Part shown: in pieces, positions 22,105 through 33,793 of the stretch
Position numbering within the stretch: position 1 is the stretch's first letter
How the letters are laid out: each line of letters starts with the position of its first letter
NCBI GenBank assembly: GCA_024180945.1
Contig: JAKSGN010000036.1
Span: 2,418,001-2,482,000, forward strand
Direction of reading: 5' to 3'
Origin: Macrophomina tecta
Taxonomy: Eukaryota; Ascomycota; Dothideomycetes; Botryosphaeriales; Botryosphaeriaceae
Length of the DNA: 64,000 nt
Notes under the pieces: model-generated
What the model was told of the DNA's origin: nothing
Seen by the model: only the letters and a program-made list of their open reading frames with translations
Databases searched by the model: none
Translations under genes and position numbers: made by a program

Positions 22105-22827
22105 GGCTCTGGCCGACTGTCGTTGGGTTTCAGCATAGGGTTTGCTCGTGCTGGCGGGTCCGCGTTTTCTTTTGTACAGAGGAGCTGCATCAGTTGCGGA
22201 GTTTGGGAGCCGGCTTCTCTGTTGCCATTAGTCCTTTCGTACTTTCCTTCGAGCTACTCGAGACAAGAATCACACGTGGTGCGCGGAATGAACAGACGTC
22301 CCAGCCACTTGTGAGACAGAGCATACGCATTCATAGATTTAGCGTGCTTCCTTCTACAACATTATCACCCCCGCTGGATGTTCACTAGTGTATGCTTGCT
22401 TTAGATACATCTGTGTGTCTTCTATCCAAGCGTACGTATACGGTACCAGATCTGTATACTCAATCCTTTGTACTCGCAACGCATCGCCCATATAGTTGAA
22501 AGGCCAGTACCATGGACTTCAACGACCACGTGGCTTATCCAGGCTATAACCCCTGGCCAGTTTGTAAGAGAAATAAAGATGTTCCACTCCGGCAACCTCT
22601 CCACGTAGGAGATGCCACGAATCCAGATGAGATCTTGTATTCTTCCACATATTTTCAATTTATTCCGTCCCACAGTATCGTGGTGAACGAGTTCACAAAT
22701 TAACCGTCCATTCATGTGCCTTCAGTCCGTCTATATACGCGAAACCAGGAACAAATCCGCTTCCACCAACCCAGTCACACATTCACACTGTTCCAAATTT
22801 TCAAGTGCTTTGTGGCGCCTCCTCATT
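22105..22827. other. Convergent intergenic region, regulator 1 / P450-4
   Basis: 720 bp between facing 3' ends. No coding signal is convincing. Confidence 0.4.
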
Positions 22828-24964
22828 TCACTTGCGCTGTTTGAAGCGAACGCGCAATTCCGGCTTCCACCACATGATGTGCACCTTCGATGACTCTAGC
22901 CAGTCAAGCTTGTCGTCCACGAGCTCAAGATCATACTTATAGTGGAGAGTGGCTAGTGTCAGGCTCATCTCGACGTATGCAAAGCTGCGTGCTCGTTAGC
23001 TTAAAGCTTCCACAGAGGATAACAGGGGACACAAAGCGGGTGCAAAGCTGAGATGTTAACATAAAGTAACTTGTACAACAATGAGTGGGCGTCCATGTGG
23101 ATGGATGGCTGTTCTCATCCTGAGTAAAATACTCAGCGTTGTGAAGGACCATATCCAGCTGAACGCTTCCCAATTTGCCGTTGAATGAGAAACGGGTTGG
23201 GAAACCGCGTCCGCCCGGACGCCGGCCACAAAACAGAAGGGCAAAAAGAAGACCAAAGAAACGATAAACATACTTCCTACCCAAGCACCCACGCGGGCCC
23301 AGGCTGAACGGCTGGCTCGCCTCCTTCACATCCGCACAGTCCGGATCAAGCCAACGCTCTGGCTTGAACGCATACGGCTGATGAAAGTACCGCTCATCGT
23401 GCGTCGGCGACCACGCGCTAGTGTAGCACTCAGCGCCGGGTGGGACCCACACGCCATCCACGACCGCGCCCGGGCTGATGCGCGGGAAGCCCTGCGAGCC
23501 GGGCGGATACATTCGCAGCCCCTCAGCTATGACAGCCTGCAGGTAGGGCAGCAGCTGGGCGGTGCGGGCGTCGATGTCGTCGGCGGAGGTGTAGCGCGTG
23601 CGGATCTCGTCGCGGAGCTTGGCATAGGCGGACTGGTTGCGAAGCAAAAAGTAGGTCACCGCGGCCAGGAACGTGGCGACGGTCTCACCGCCGGCAATGA
23701 CGAGCGTCGACGAGTGGGCTGTCAGCTCCTCGCGGTCAAGTTCTCCAGCTTGAACTTTGGCGACCAAGTTGGTGAGGAAGTCCTTGCGGCCGGAGTCGGC
23801 TGCGAGCCGTCTGCGGCGTCATGCTTATTTCAGGATGGGGGCACAAGGAAAAAGGGGTAGGTGACACTGACCTTGCTACTTTATCCCTGCTGTATCCAGA
23901 ATGTTTGTCCCGAATGGACACGGTAAAGCGCGGGAGCAGGAGCTTACCGATGCGAGCCACGACCGGATACCGTCGCAGATTGTCGAGGACGGTAACGAAG
24001 AAGATGTGTTCCAGTATCAGTTGCTGCCAAAAGTGCGGCTTGCCTGCTTCCGTATTAGCTACTGTTTTGACCTGCTTGCCGGTTCAGTGAAGTACAGACC
24101 GTCTCTGATGCAGTTGAAACTCTCCCCAAACGCCATTTCGCCGAGAATGTCGAAGGCCAGCATCTCATACCACTTTGTGACATCGACGCCATTTCCGGCA
24201 GAACTAGCGTCGCTGGCCCGGCCAACGGCGGTCACGAACTGGTCAACACAGCCGCGCACGATTGACTCCTGCTCAAGAAGGGCCTTGGTCGAAAAGGCAG
24301 CCGTGAGCGTCTGCTTCATTCGGCGGTGGCGCGCCGGATCACGCTCGCTGCCAATGCACAGCGAGCGGTAGCCGGAGCCGTACATGTCGTAGAACTCGCT
24401 CTTGACCATCGGCTTGGTGCGCTGTGCCGAAGCGTGCCCGTAGATGCCTTTCCACGACTCGACCGAGCAAAAAGACAGCTCATTGGGCGCAACTCTGACC
24501 ACGTCGCCTATTGCTATTCCGTCAGCTGTCGAGAACCCTGGGATTGTTGCTCGCGGAACTTCTGATATCGCACCATAACGCTTGTGCTGCTCGTCGACAG
24601 CAAGATGAATCCGCCCGGACGTCGTGTGCCAAACACGCCAGAGCTTCGTGCAGCCAAATTGAGTCAGCCGGCCGGAGTTCCGGGCATTTCAATGCGGGTT
24701 GGGGACACACCAAACTTGATCTTGCCAGCCAAGGCCCTGGAAACGAGGCAAGTGGGTGGAAGTACAGATTGTATACCATACATGACAACACGTACGCCAC
24801 TGCCTGGATGAATGGACCATTCTCTCAGTCCTCTGGTGCATCTTCGTCGGTTACGGAGGAAGCGAACGTACCGTCCCTATAAAAGCAACGCCGAGCGCGC
24901 GGGGCTGGGCAGCTAAGTGCTGAATATCCTCCAAATAAAAGGCAGGAGTAGCTTTATCTGTCAT
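22828..24964 (-). CDS. Cytochrome P450, CYP65/isotrichodermin-hydroxylase-like (P450-4)
   Basis: Seven exons: 24964-24872, 24803-24711, 24643-24574, 24507-24100, 24043-23872, 23810-23274 and 22984-22828, 509 aa. The first intron lies inside the N-terminal membrane helix. YNLYFHPLASFPGP is the proline hinge; RVAPNELSF follows. The I-helix reads VIAGGETVATF, ExxR is EGLR, PERW is present, and the heme loop FSLGPRGCLGRN puts Cys at about 454. These features match the large fungal group that includes trichothecene and sterigmatocystin-type hydroxylases. The last intron is unusually long (289 nt); its AA|GTATGT donor joins to FAYVEM, the normal continuation. Acts on the terpenoid scaffold by inference. 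Confidence 0.88.
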
Positions 24965-25384
24965 CGTTTTCTGGTCCACGGAGGTGAAGGGGTCGAAAAT
25001 CCATGTCCTGGCAGATATAAAATCTTGGAAATTTAGGGTGTCGGCCCAGCTGAAAACGGAAAGGGCCCGAGATGGACACTCCTGCAGAATCAACTCCTGT
25101 TGAGGTCATACCGCGCCTTGTTCTCAATCCTACGGTACCTCATGGCTCTAAAGCGATCGGAAGGCCATGGCTGGCCGTTTGCAAAGGTTGATCAGGCACA
25201 TGGACATTTCTATACTGCTAGTCACTTTTCCTGATTCCGCTATCATCTCAGGTCTACGTACACGGGGAAAGTTCATAACTGAAAAATCAGGCAGGCAGAC
25301 TTTTAAAAAAGCCCATAGGTCCCATATGTACGTTCTAGTCCTTCACAATACATGCATATATAAAGAGCGCTCGCGCCATCAAAA
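24965..25384. other. Intergenic, promoter of P450-4
   Basis: 420 bp between tandem minus-strand genes. It should hold the P450-4 promoter and the 3' end of regulator 2. Confidence 0.4.
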
Positions 25385-26721
25385 CTAGTCAACCTCCGCG
25401 GCTCGTTTGAGCTGCTTGAGAAGATCTCCTATCCCCGGTTCCATAGCGCTGCAGCAGGCAAGATGGTGGAAGAGCGCAGGCGACTCGGCCATGCAGCGCA
25501 TGACCTGTCTCTGGACGGCAGCGAACCGCTTGAGCGCCAGCAGCGCCCGAAACGACATGACCGACAGCCCCTCGTGCGCGCACGATTGCCCGTCCTGCAG
25601 CCCCCCCGGCCCACCAGCCGCGGCGCCGAGCCTCTCGATGCCCCTTGCCAGTGATTGTGCTAGCTGCTGGAAGCGTGCGTATGTCTTCTCCGCCAGTGCG
25701 ACCAGCAGCGTCATGCTGGCGCGGGACTGCGGGCAGAAATCGCAGTCGAGCACGCTCCACGCGTGGCTCGTGAAGTGATTCAGCACCGACAACGTGTGCT
25801 CAACGGCCTCGCGCTGGGTCGACTGCTTGCGCGGGCAGCTGAATAGCTTGTCTAGCGCCGCTAAGCTGCGCTCTATACAGGAGCAGCAGCGTGCGTTGGG
25901 TGGGGGTGAAGGAGTGCGCGAGGAGGAGCGAGATGGTGACGTGTGGGACGGTATTAACGAGTGTGTGGAGCGGCTGGGGCCAGCGAGTGAATCCCTCACG
26001 GTGGAGTTGTAGGTTGGCGGGTTGGTGAAGCTCGCTGAAATGGCGGGTGGGTCGAATGTGTTGACCCAGTCCATCTCATGTTCGAAAGTGGTCGGAGAGA
26101 AAGTGTCGTCCTGACAAACCGCCTCGGATGGCAGCAGGGGATCGAGGCCAAGCAGAAAGTCCCGCAAGTCCGCATCCACAGTTGGATCACCTGGCGGCAG
26201 GGTGGTCATAGGAGGCGGCTCCGTTTCTTCCTCGTCGCCGGGTGGTGTGTAGGCGAATGAGATTGTTGTGCGGCTGCCATCTTCACCGGCTGATGGACTG
26301 TCGCGGTGAGAGGGGGGTGATGGCGGTGGCGGTGGTGGCACGGGGGTGGTTCTAGATGATAATGACGACGACGATGATAAAGGCGAACTTGTCTGTGTCG
26401 TTCTTTTGCAATTGGGCGAGGAGAATGATCCAGGGCTCATCAGCCTCCTGCGGGGCGATGCTCTCTGGGCAACGTAGACACATTCAACGCCCTTGGAACT
26501 GCACCGTGAGCAGCCGCCTGTCTCTCCTGAACACTTGAGCTGGTATGTGTCAGCAGCTTTGCAGCGAATCTCATTGGGCGTATGACCTTTCGAGAACGGC
26601 ATGCTTGGCAAGCGAGATGGTTCCTAGTCTTCCGAGGCGGTTGGTGGTCGCTGGTCTCTTCGATGCAGGTCAGCGATGGCTGCTGATTCTCGCCAGCAGA
26701 GCACGTAAATACAGAAAACAT
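25385..26721 (-). CDS. AflR-like Zn2Cys6 transcription factor 2
   Basis: Two exons, 26721-26587 and 26539-25385, 429 aa. The 47-nt intron splits the zinc cluster, which reads CQACRSRKLKC, SGETGGC, SRC and SSKGVEC (C-x2-C-x6-C-x6-C-x2-C-x6-C). An acidic, Pro/Ser-rich middle with PPPPPPSPP follows. The C-terminal domain begins CCSCIERSLAALDKL and continues CDFCPQSRASMTLLVALAEK, as in AflR-type regulators. An alternative in-frame start at 26751 would add ten residues. It is related in layout to regulator 1 but clearly diverged. Two pathway-type regulators in one cluster suggest either hierarchical control or a merged cluster. Confidence 0.87.
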
Positions 26722-26950
26722 TCTTTGTGATTTGGCACACAGAGAGTTCACTGAGTGGCTTGCTTATAATATCTTAGCCAAGAGACGACAGCTGGCCGGA
26801 GTGGACAAGGAAGACAGTATTATCAAGCACAGTTTTCTCGTATATCGTGTACCATGTCTCGACTCGCGCGCAGTCAGGCCTGTCAGGCGCGCATTAAGTC
26901 TTGCGTGCGTGTTCCTCCGGCCCGCGGTGCCTCCCGGGAACAAGGGGCTA

Positions 26951-28114
26951 TCAAGCTTCCGCACGGACAACGCCGTTGCTCCTCGCAGCAGGCCTCGAGT
27001 CTGTCAGGGCCTGCTGGAAGGCAGTCATCTCCGCATTCCATTCGCCCATCCACTGCGGCCGCAGCTCGGCAACACTCTCCTCAAGTTCTGTCCAGCGGTT
27101 GCCGAGCGTGAGGATGACGCGCCCATTCCAGCGGCCTGCCTCTCGCGCCTGCGTCTCTGATTCCCGCCCGTATCGCTCCACCTGCCGCACTTGCCGGGCC
27201 GTCGCAGAGTAGGCCACCGCCAGACCAACGTGGTGGGCCGTGCTGACCGGGCCTCCGGCGGCCACGATGGGGCCGGCCAGTTCTGGCGGGAGCAGCTTGG
27301 AAACCGTCGCGGCCGGCGCCACGCTGTTGATGGTGGCGCCGCACAGCTGCTGGATTGACGGGCGCAGCGCGCGGACAAGGCCGACCACCTGCGCTCGCTA
27401 TTCAGTTTCTTCGGGCCGCGGGAAGTAAAAAAGGCGCAGGACAAAACTCACCGACAGCTTGACCGCACTGTAGACGGGCAGGCTGAGCTCGGGTGCATAT
27501 GCAGTCGCGCTGCTTGTCAGCACGATGGCGCCGCCGCCCTTGCTCTGCTGCCGCTGGCGCCTGAAGACGCTGACACTGAGCTTGATGAAGTTGAGCACCG
27601 CGCGCAGGTTGACGTCGATGACGGCGTAGCGCGGCTCGGCCAGCAGCCCGGCTTCGTCCAGTGCGTCAGCGAAGAAGTCGCCGTGCTCAGACACGCCCGC
27701 GTTGGCGACGGCGATGTCGACGTGACCGATGTCAGCAAACGCTTGTCGCAAGCTCGTCCAGTCCGCAACGTCACAGTGCCGGTACGTGATGGTCCCGCGT
27801 CGAGGCGCTGCTGCCGTGTCGGTGGCGTGCTTGCGGGCCCTGTCCGCCGCCGCTGCTGCTGCAGGCCATGGGCTGCAGAAGCAGTCGAAGTCCTCGTCTA
27901 CGGGATGCAGGTCGAGCACGTGGACGTGCGCCCCGCGGGCTTGAAAGATGCGGGCCGTAGCAAGCCCAATCCCGGAGCTGCCCCCTGCGCGCGACCCTGC
28001 ATGTCAGCCCTGCTAATCCGTAGAAAGTGATCGACGTCAACACGTGCCTGTGACAATGACGACCTTTTCGTCCAACCTGGGAATGTCCTCTTCTTTGATA
28101 TCCAATGCCGTCAT
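26951..28114 (-). CDS. Short-chain dehydrogenase/reductase
   Basis: Three exons, 28114-28044, 27977-27452 and 27388-26951, 344 aa. The Rossmann motif after splicing is TGTTSGIG (TGxxxGIG), NAGVS follows, and the catalytic set is Ser at about 180, Tyr193 and Lys197 in YSAVK. A GC-AG alternative for intron 1 would give TGGSSGIG; the canonical GT-AG version is preferred. It should oxidise an alcohol to a ketone or the reverse with NAD(P). The C-terminal extension after about residue 300 is longer than in the simplest SDRs. It is divergent from the sesquiterpene synthase and probably works on oxidised intermediates made by the P450s. Confidence 0.87.
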
Positions 28115-29482
28115 GGTCGATGCTGGTTTCAGTGACAGCTCGAACGAGATGGAATTGTGCGCCTTCTTGCTTCAACGCCTGCGCCAGGAGAGACAGCAGA
28201 AGTATAACTACACCACGGGCGGTGTCCTCCAATCGGACGCCCCGCCTCGGCTTAAAATCAAACTGGACGCCCGAGGGCCAGCGTGACGGTTCAATGGTCG
28301 TGGATATCCAGGTGCAAAGCACGCGGCACTTTGATATGTGTGCTCAATACGGCCATCCGGCCGATTCTACGTCACATCCCTTCACATCGCCGGTCAGTGG
28401 TAACTTTGGAATCATTTACCTGATCTACCAATATTGTCGTTCTCGCCTATGTTGACTAAACAGACTGGACAATGGAAGTCTTTCCGGGGTCCACCAATAT
28501 TGCGGCATTGTCTGCCGAAAGCCCACCAAGCTTTTTCTTCGGAGATATTGACGCCTCAGGGAAAGTAGAGACTGTACTGTCGGATCGTAATGTATCCAAA
28601 ATAATTTAGTAATTTCGTACCTTGGAATCATCTTAACCGATGCAGGACAAGCGGAAGCTGTAGTTGTAAAGTTTTGGTATCTTTACTAGTCATCCGCGCC
28701 GTAAGGAGACTTCGAGTTCACCGGATATCAACCTTTTCTGGCAGACCAACAGCACGCGGAGTCAAGCCTTACTCGCTGAAAAGAGAGTCGGCCATAATAT
28801 GCTGCACTGCTCCCAAATAGGCCTGTATGGGAACTAGCACCTCCCACCATCTGCGCGGATTGCATCACATAGTCCGGTGTGGCACCGTGGAATGGACGTC
28901 GCGTGAGCTACTCTGGCCTGTTTTCGGAAGAGATCCAAAAGGTGTCTACCGGCCCCGACCTCATTGGGAAGAGACCGAGATCTGGTACGCGTTCTCACGG
29001 GCATCTGCCCGTCTCCTTGGTCCAGGACAGCTGTCCGAACGGTCAACCCGGGCTTCGAGTAGGTGAGGCTGAGTTTGATGTATTGAGGCTCTAACAAGGT
29101 TCAGTAAGATGGTGTAGATATCCGGAATCTTGCATATGCAGAATAGAGTTGAGAACTTAGCTATAATTCCATCAGACCTTCCTTGAACCAATGATTTGGC
29201 TATAATGTTGCTGGACTTTGATATATTTTCCTACCATTGTTCACTCAATCGATGTAAAGGAGGTATTATCTGAGAGCGGGCCTCCCACGCCCGGACTTTG
29301 CTAGTCCAACTGAGCAGGACAGTCGGGGGCCTTGGCTACCTGCTCCTGAATCCCCCTTTCTCCCAGTAGTCGTATGCCGTCCACATTCCCTATATAAGTG
29401 GCGTCGTCCAGAGCTCTGTCTTTGCGCTCCAAAATTCACGCTCATCTCCATCAATCACAATACACTCCATTATCCAATCAAA
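28115..29482. promoter_or_regulatory. Divergent region, SDR / sesquiterpene synthase
   Basis: 1.37 kb between divergent starts. On the synthase side it has a TATA box at 29391-29397 and CCAAT at 29474-29478. An inverted CGG-N9-CCG pair lies at 28503-28517. No gene is supported in it. Confidence 0.5.
29391..29397 (+). promoter_or_regulatory. TATA box of the sesquiterpene synthase gene
   Basis: TATATAA, 86 bp before the ATG at 29483, the clearest core promoter element in the cluster. Confidence 0.6.
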
Positions 29483-30647
29483 ATGCTGTCCACCGAGAAA
29501 GTTCAGGCCGTGCCGTCCACCAGCTTCAATGCTCTCGCACCGCTTCCCCCGCCGCCGCGATACCTCCAACACAAGCGTCACCCGTTGGAAGAACAGACGG
29601 TGGCGGAGGTTGACAGCTGGTTTTTGCAGCATTGGCCGTTCGCCAGCGAGAAGGCGCGCAAGAAGTTCGTCGCGGCTGGCTTCTCGACCGTCACCTGCCT
29701 CTACTTTCCTCTAGCCCACGAGACCCGCATTCACTCGGCCTGTCGCCTGCTGACTATCCTATTTCTCATTGACGGTAATAACAAACCCCGTGCCATGGGA
29801 TTCACTCAGACATTCCGTCACTTTTGACACAAAGCCGCTAAATAGACCACAGACATCCTCGAGGACATGAACTTCGCCGACGGGAAGGCTTATAATGACC
29901 ACCTCATGCCCATTATGCGAGGTGATGTTGCCCCCGATAAGTCTATCCCGTCCGAGTGGATGATGGCCGAGATATGGGAGACCATGCGCCAAGACGACCC
30001 CGTTCTGGCCGACGAGATCCTCGAGCCCACCTTCACCTTCATGCGCGCTCAGACGGACAAGACGCGCATGCATATCACCTCGCTGGGACAGTACCTCGAG
30101 TACCGCGAGCGCGATGTCGGAAGAGCGTGAGTGCCGCCCCCCCCCCCCCGAAAACTCCATTCTCATCTCGAAGAGAAGAGTAGACAAAAGCAAGAAATCG
30201 AAAGACTGACAAAAGAAATCCCCTCAAAACAGCCTTCTCGCCGCCCTCCAGCGCTACACGATGAACCTGCGTCTCTCGGCCGCCGACCTGGCGTCGGTGC
30301 GCGAGATCGAGATGAACTGCAGCAAGCACCTGTCGGCCATGAACGACATCCACAGCTTCGACAAGGAGCTGCGCCAGGCGCGCGTTGGCGACCCGGAGGG
30401 CTCCTTCCTGTGCACCGGCGTCAAGGTCGTCGCCGACGAGAGCGGCCTCGACTACGCCGCCTCCAAGCGCGTCCTCTACCTCATGTGCCGCGAGTGGGAG
30501 CTCGTGCACGTGCGGCTGGAGCAGGAGCGCCGCGCCGCGCCGGGCTGGTCGGGTGAGATCGAGCGGTACATCAAGGGGTTGGAGTATCAGATGGGCGGGA
30601 ACGAGTATTGGAGCGAGACTACGGACAGGTATCAGTCTCGCTCTTGA
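29483..30647 (+). CDS. Aristolochene-synthase-like sesquiterpene cyclase
   Basis: Three exons, 29483-29774, 29853-30126 and 30233-30647, 326 aa, the length usual for fungal aristolochene synthases. The first intron splits the aspartate-rich motif, which reads LIDDILEDM after splicing (Asp97, Asp98, Glu101). The NSE triad is NDIHSFDKE, with Asn226, Ser230 and Glu234. The C-terminal ETTDRY carries the Arg-Tyr pair. MRAQTD, YLEYRERDVG and GLEYQMGGNE are blocks I recall from aristolochene synthases. It would cyclise farnesyl diphosphate with Mg2+ in the cytosol, most likely through germacrene A to an eremophilane such as aristolochene; the exact product cannot be read from sequence. It is the only scaffold-forming enzyme in the window and therefore defines the cluster. 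The second intron holds a run of 13 C. Confidence 0.93.
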
Positions 30648-31558
30648 GAGATGTTTGTGAAGTGTGCGGTGGAGTTTCTTGTTTTCTTGAATTTGGTCTT
30701 TGCGATTATAGAGGATGGTGTTACAGGGGCGAGGACGGGGAACTGGACAGCTCAATCACAGGCTTTTCATGAATAGTCCGCATTGAGTTGCATACATCGA
30801 AGCAGGGGTACAGCGCCCATTTCACAGATCTGAAGTCAACAGCCTGCGGATCAATGGGCTGAAAGAACCTTGATTGTAGGCTTTCCGGAGTTGGCAATCT
30901 TATAGACGGCTCATACATCTTGAAATCAAGGTCCTGGGTTTTGCCGGCCCAACCTTTTGAGTTCTCGCCTTCTCAACCGATTTATCATATACGGGGAGAG
31001 TATATGAATGCATGGAAAACGTAGAGAGGTCAAGGGAGTTGGTATCCGTCTGGATTGATATGGGCTTACGTTGCCCGCGCACTTTTGTTGTGAAGAATGC
31101 TTCGACTCACTATGGCATAGGAATAATGAAAGTTCATTGACACCATGCTCGAAGTAGCCGAGTAAGGGCTTATCCGACGATGATCCCCGCGTGGGTCGAG
31201 CCTAATATATTGTTCCCTAGATTGCAGCATAGGACAGGATGATGTAATTCGTATTCATCAGTGCCAGCCTCGCAGCGCCGCCCTAAGCTCCACCCAGCGG
31301 CATTACCAGCATTGTTCGAGATAGGGCCGCCTATGAACGCAACCGATAAGGAAGCCAATAATGTGACCAGTTATATGCTTACTTTCCAGGACCAGTTTAT
31401 CTCATAAGAAGTCCACAAGCCACGTTGAGTTCCTCCGCAAGCTTGTGCATCTGAAAAAAATGCACGCAGTGCATTCCAAAAGGACCGAGTTGCACCTAGA
31501 AGTAATATATGATGCCGCAATGCTGCATAAAGCCACCAGCCATCCCCAATCCTATCTC
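30648..31558. other. Convergent intergenic region
   Basis: 910 bp between facing 3' ends. Two short minus-strand frames (30721-30918 and 30900-31082) overlap in different frames and look weakly protein-like, but nothing recognisable or spliceable emerges. I leave it as non-coding or a decayed remnant. Confidence 0.35.
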
Positions 31559-33175
31559 TCACAACGCATACCTGCGTAATTCCGGATCCCGCAGCAGCCT
31601 CTCCATCGCCCCAACCTCCAGATACAGCTGCACATCCACCCCGTCCTCCGCCCAATGCGCCTCCGCCCGCTGCTGCCCGGCGCCACCCTCCGGCGACGGC
31701 CGGCGCGGCGGCGCCTCCATCAACTGCACCAGCCCATCCATCCTCGGCATCGCAGCGTGCACCACGCGCGGGCCCTTGCCCTCGCCCACAAAATCGACCT
31801 CGTACAGCCGCGTGCGTATCCACGACGTCACGAGCAGATGCCTGCGGCCGAGGAACGCCTGCCACAGCCGCTGCGGGCTCTGCGCCGCGCACTTGTCGAA
31901 CAAATGCGCCGCCACCGCCTGCGGCGACCAGGCGGCGACCGTTGCGCGCAGCAGCTGCGCGGAGGCCAACGCCGACGCCGCGACGGCGCGGGCGGGGGCG
32001 CGCGCCGCGGCGATGACCAGCGGCGAGCCGACGAAGCGGTCGGGCAGCGGCGGCACCACGCGCGGCCGCACGCCCAGCGTGTAGTCGAGCGTGACGTCCT
32101 CATCATCGAGCGCGAGGCCGCGCGCGTGGGTGATGCGCGCCCACAGGTGCCCGAGGAGGGCGTCGAGCCGGCTGATGCGCGCGGCAGACGCAGCGGTGCC
32201 ATCCTCCTCCACCGCGGCGGCAGCGGTGGAGGAGGAGGAGGACGACGACGACGAGGCAGATGCTGCCTCCCAGAGCCGCTGCAGCTCGGCGCGCTGGAAG
32301 CGCAGCACGCGGTGGGCGACGGGCGCGGCGACGTCCCAGTCGCTCCAGGGCATGGGCGTGCCGGCGGCATCGAGCTGGCTGGCGGCGTCATCGTCGCCGC
32401 CGGCTTGTCGTTGGAGCTCGGGCGGCGGGTGGACGGGCGGGAAGGGGCTGCCGGCGTTGGAGATCCACCAGTCGAAGCGGTTGCAGGGCGGAGGAGGGGC
32501 CCCGGGCAGGGCGGGAGATGCGCGCGAGTCGAGGAGTGAGGGGTCGAAGAGCGGGCCTGGGGGTGGGGGCGGGAGGGCGCACGAGGCGGCGGCCCAGTCG
32601 CGGAGGAAGTGGGCGAGAGCGTGGGCGTCGGCGAGCGGGTGGGCGAAGCGCAGGCCCACGGCCAGGGCGCCGCAGGTGAAGGTGGTGAGCTGTGCGAGGA
32701 GGGCGGGGCGTGGTGGTGCTGTGGCGGCGTCGCTGGCCAGGGGGGCGGCCAGCGGAGTACGCGGGACAAGCTGCGCGGCGGGAAAGGCGGCCGGATCCCA
32801 CTGGAGGTCGTTTGGGGAGCGGAGCGGGGCGGCGTCGGCCAGAGACATATCGCAATGGGCCTGGACAACGGCTACGCCTGGGTCGTCGTGGCGGCCCCAG
32901 GTCAATGCCAGCCGCCCATGTCGACGTGAGACAGCATCAAACGGCAGGCAGTGCAGGCGGCCGCTCCACTGCGGATACCAGTCCAGCACCCGGCGCAGGC
33001 CATCCAGGAGGGCCTGAGGCGCTGGAGCGGGTGCGTCGTAGGCCAGCACCGTCTCCGTGGGGGCGAAGTTGGCGACGGTGGCATCCAAGATGGAGAGCGG
33101 TACCGTTCGCTCTTCGGCAGCGCGTGAGGCTGGAAAGACACGAGATTCGGCGTTGACGGAAACAGAAGGGGCCAT
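31559..33175 (-). CDS. BAHD-type acyltransferase (Transferase family)
   Basis: Single exon, 538 aa, ATG at 33175. The catalytic HxxxD is HPLAD (His179-Asp183). A degenerate DFGWG-like motif is VDFVGEGKG near residue 450. These mark the PF02458 BAHD family that includes trichothecene 3-O-acetyltransferase. It would transfer an acyl group from CoA to a hydroxyl on the terpenoid. A Ser-rich run of ten residues near 32222-32260 and Ala/Pro-rich stretches are low-complexity insertions probably tied to the very high GC. Long frames on the opposite strand here are shadows of that composition. Confidence 0.88.
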   Translation of the reverse strand: MAPSVSVNAESRVFPASRAAEERTVPLSILDATVANFAPTETVLAYDAPAPAPQALLDGLRRVLDWYPQWSGRLHCLPFDAVSRRHGRLALTWGRHDDPGVAVVQAHCDMSLADAAPLRSPNDLQWDPAAFPAAQLVPRTPLAAPLASDAATAPPRPALLAQLTTFTCGALAVGLRFAHPLADAHALAHFLRDWAAASCALPPPPPGPLFDPSLLDSRASPALPGAPPPPCNRFDWWISNAGSPFPPVHPPPELQRQAGGDDDAASQLDAAGTPMPWSDWDVAAPVAHRVLRFQRAELQRLWEAASASSSSSSSSSTAAAAVEEDGTAASAARISRLDALLGHLWARITHARGLALDDEDVTLDYTLGVRPRVVPPLPDRFVGSPLVIAAARAPARAVAASALASAQLLRATVAAWSPQAVAAHLFDKCAAQSPQRLWQAFLGRRHLLVTSWIRTRLYEVDFVGEGKGPRVVHAAMPRMDGLVQLMEAPPRRPSPEGGAGQQRAEAHWAEDGVDVQLYLEVGAMERLLRDPELRRYAL

Positions 33176-33793
33176 GGTTTGCCGGCTGAGACTGGATCAA
33201 GACGGTGGTGCTTGATATACTCCAGGTGGCCACTCTGGCTCGGCGCATGGCCGAAATGGGATTTCCGAGCCGCGTTGTTGCCTTTCAACCCCACTTTGGG
33301 TGTTCCTGCCAAGAATTACTGGTTGATGGAAACAGTGGCACGACAGACAAGCATTGTGATGGCGAGAGCGATCCAAGTGTGCGGCGGGGTTCGTGATCGG
33401 GAGAGGCCTATTTATGCCACTGCTGTCTAGATCTTTTCGGGCCGGCCCGAGCCGTCGACAGCGCAGTCCGTAGCTATACTTCGCCCATACGACGCTGGAC
33501 TACGGAAGAAATGTTGCAGAAGGAGTTCGAGCAGCCAATCTTTTGTATGTATAAGTTACTTTGGAGAAGAAGTGAGCTCTCCATATGGATTTCACCTGTC
33601 CTTGCCATGCTTCCGATGTCGGTCTCGTGCATCGAGAGAATAGAGAAAGCATCTGACTCATTCCTACATGCAGCCCCTAACTTTACAAATCAGGAGGTTG
33701 GACTTGCGTCTGAGTTGATATAGTTCTACAAAAGTCCAAGTCCCATAATTCAACGCCCAAAGGCTATCCGATAAGGGGCGCGGGCCACGTCTA
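33176..33793. promoter_or_regulatory. Promoter of the acyltransferase gene
   Basis: 620 bp between tandem minus-strand genes. It carries the palindrome described at 33437-33450 and, on the minus strand, a CATAAATAGG TATA-like box near 33408-33417. Confidence 0.45.
33437..33450. promoter_or_regulatory. Perfect palindrome TCGG-N6-CCGA
   Basis: TCGGGCCGGCCCGA is its own reverse complement. The CGG-N6-CCG core is the type of inverted triplet bound by Zn2Cys6 dimers. It lies 262 bp upstream of the acyltransferase ATG. Similar sites occur at 35382 and 35611. Confidence 0.4.

Noticed and set aside
27978..28043. GC-AG intron in the SDR gene
   Set aside because: A canonical GT-AG pair nearby gives an equally good TGxxxGIG motif, so no exception is needed.
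31655..33156. Long plus-strand open frames of up to 308 codons opposite the acyltransferase
   Set aside because: They overlap a clear BAHD gene, have Arg/Ala-rich compositions and no motif; they are shadows of high GC.
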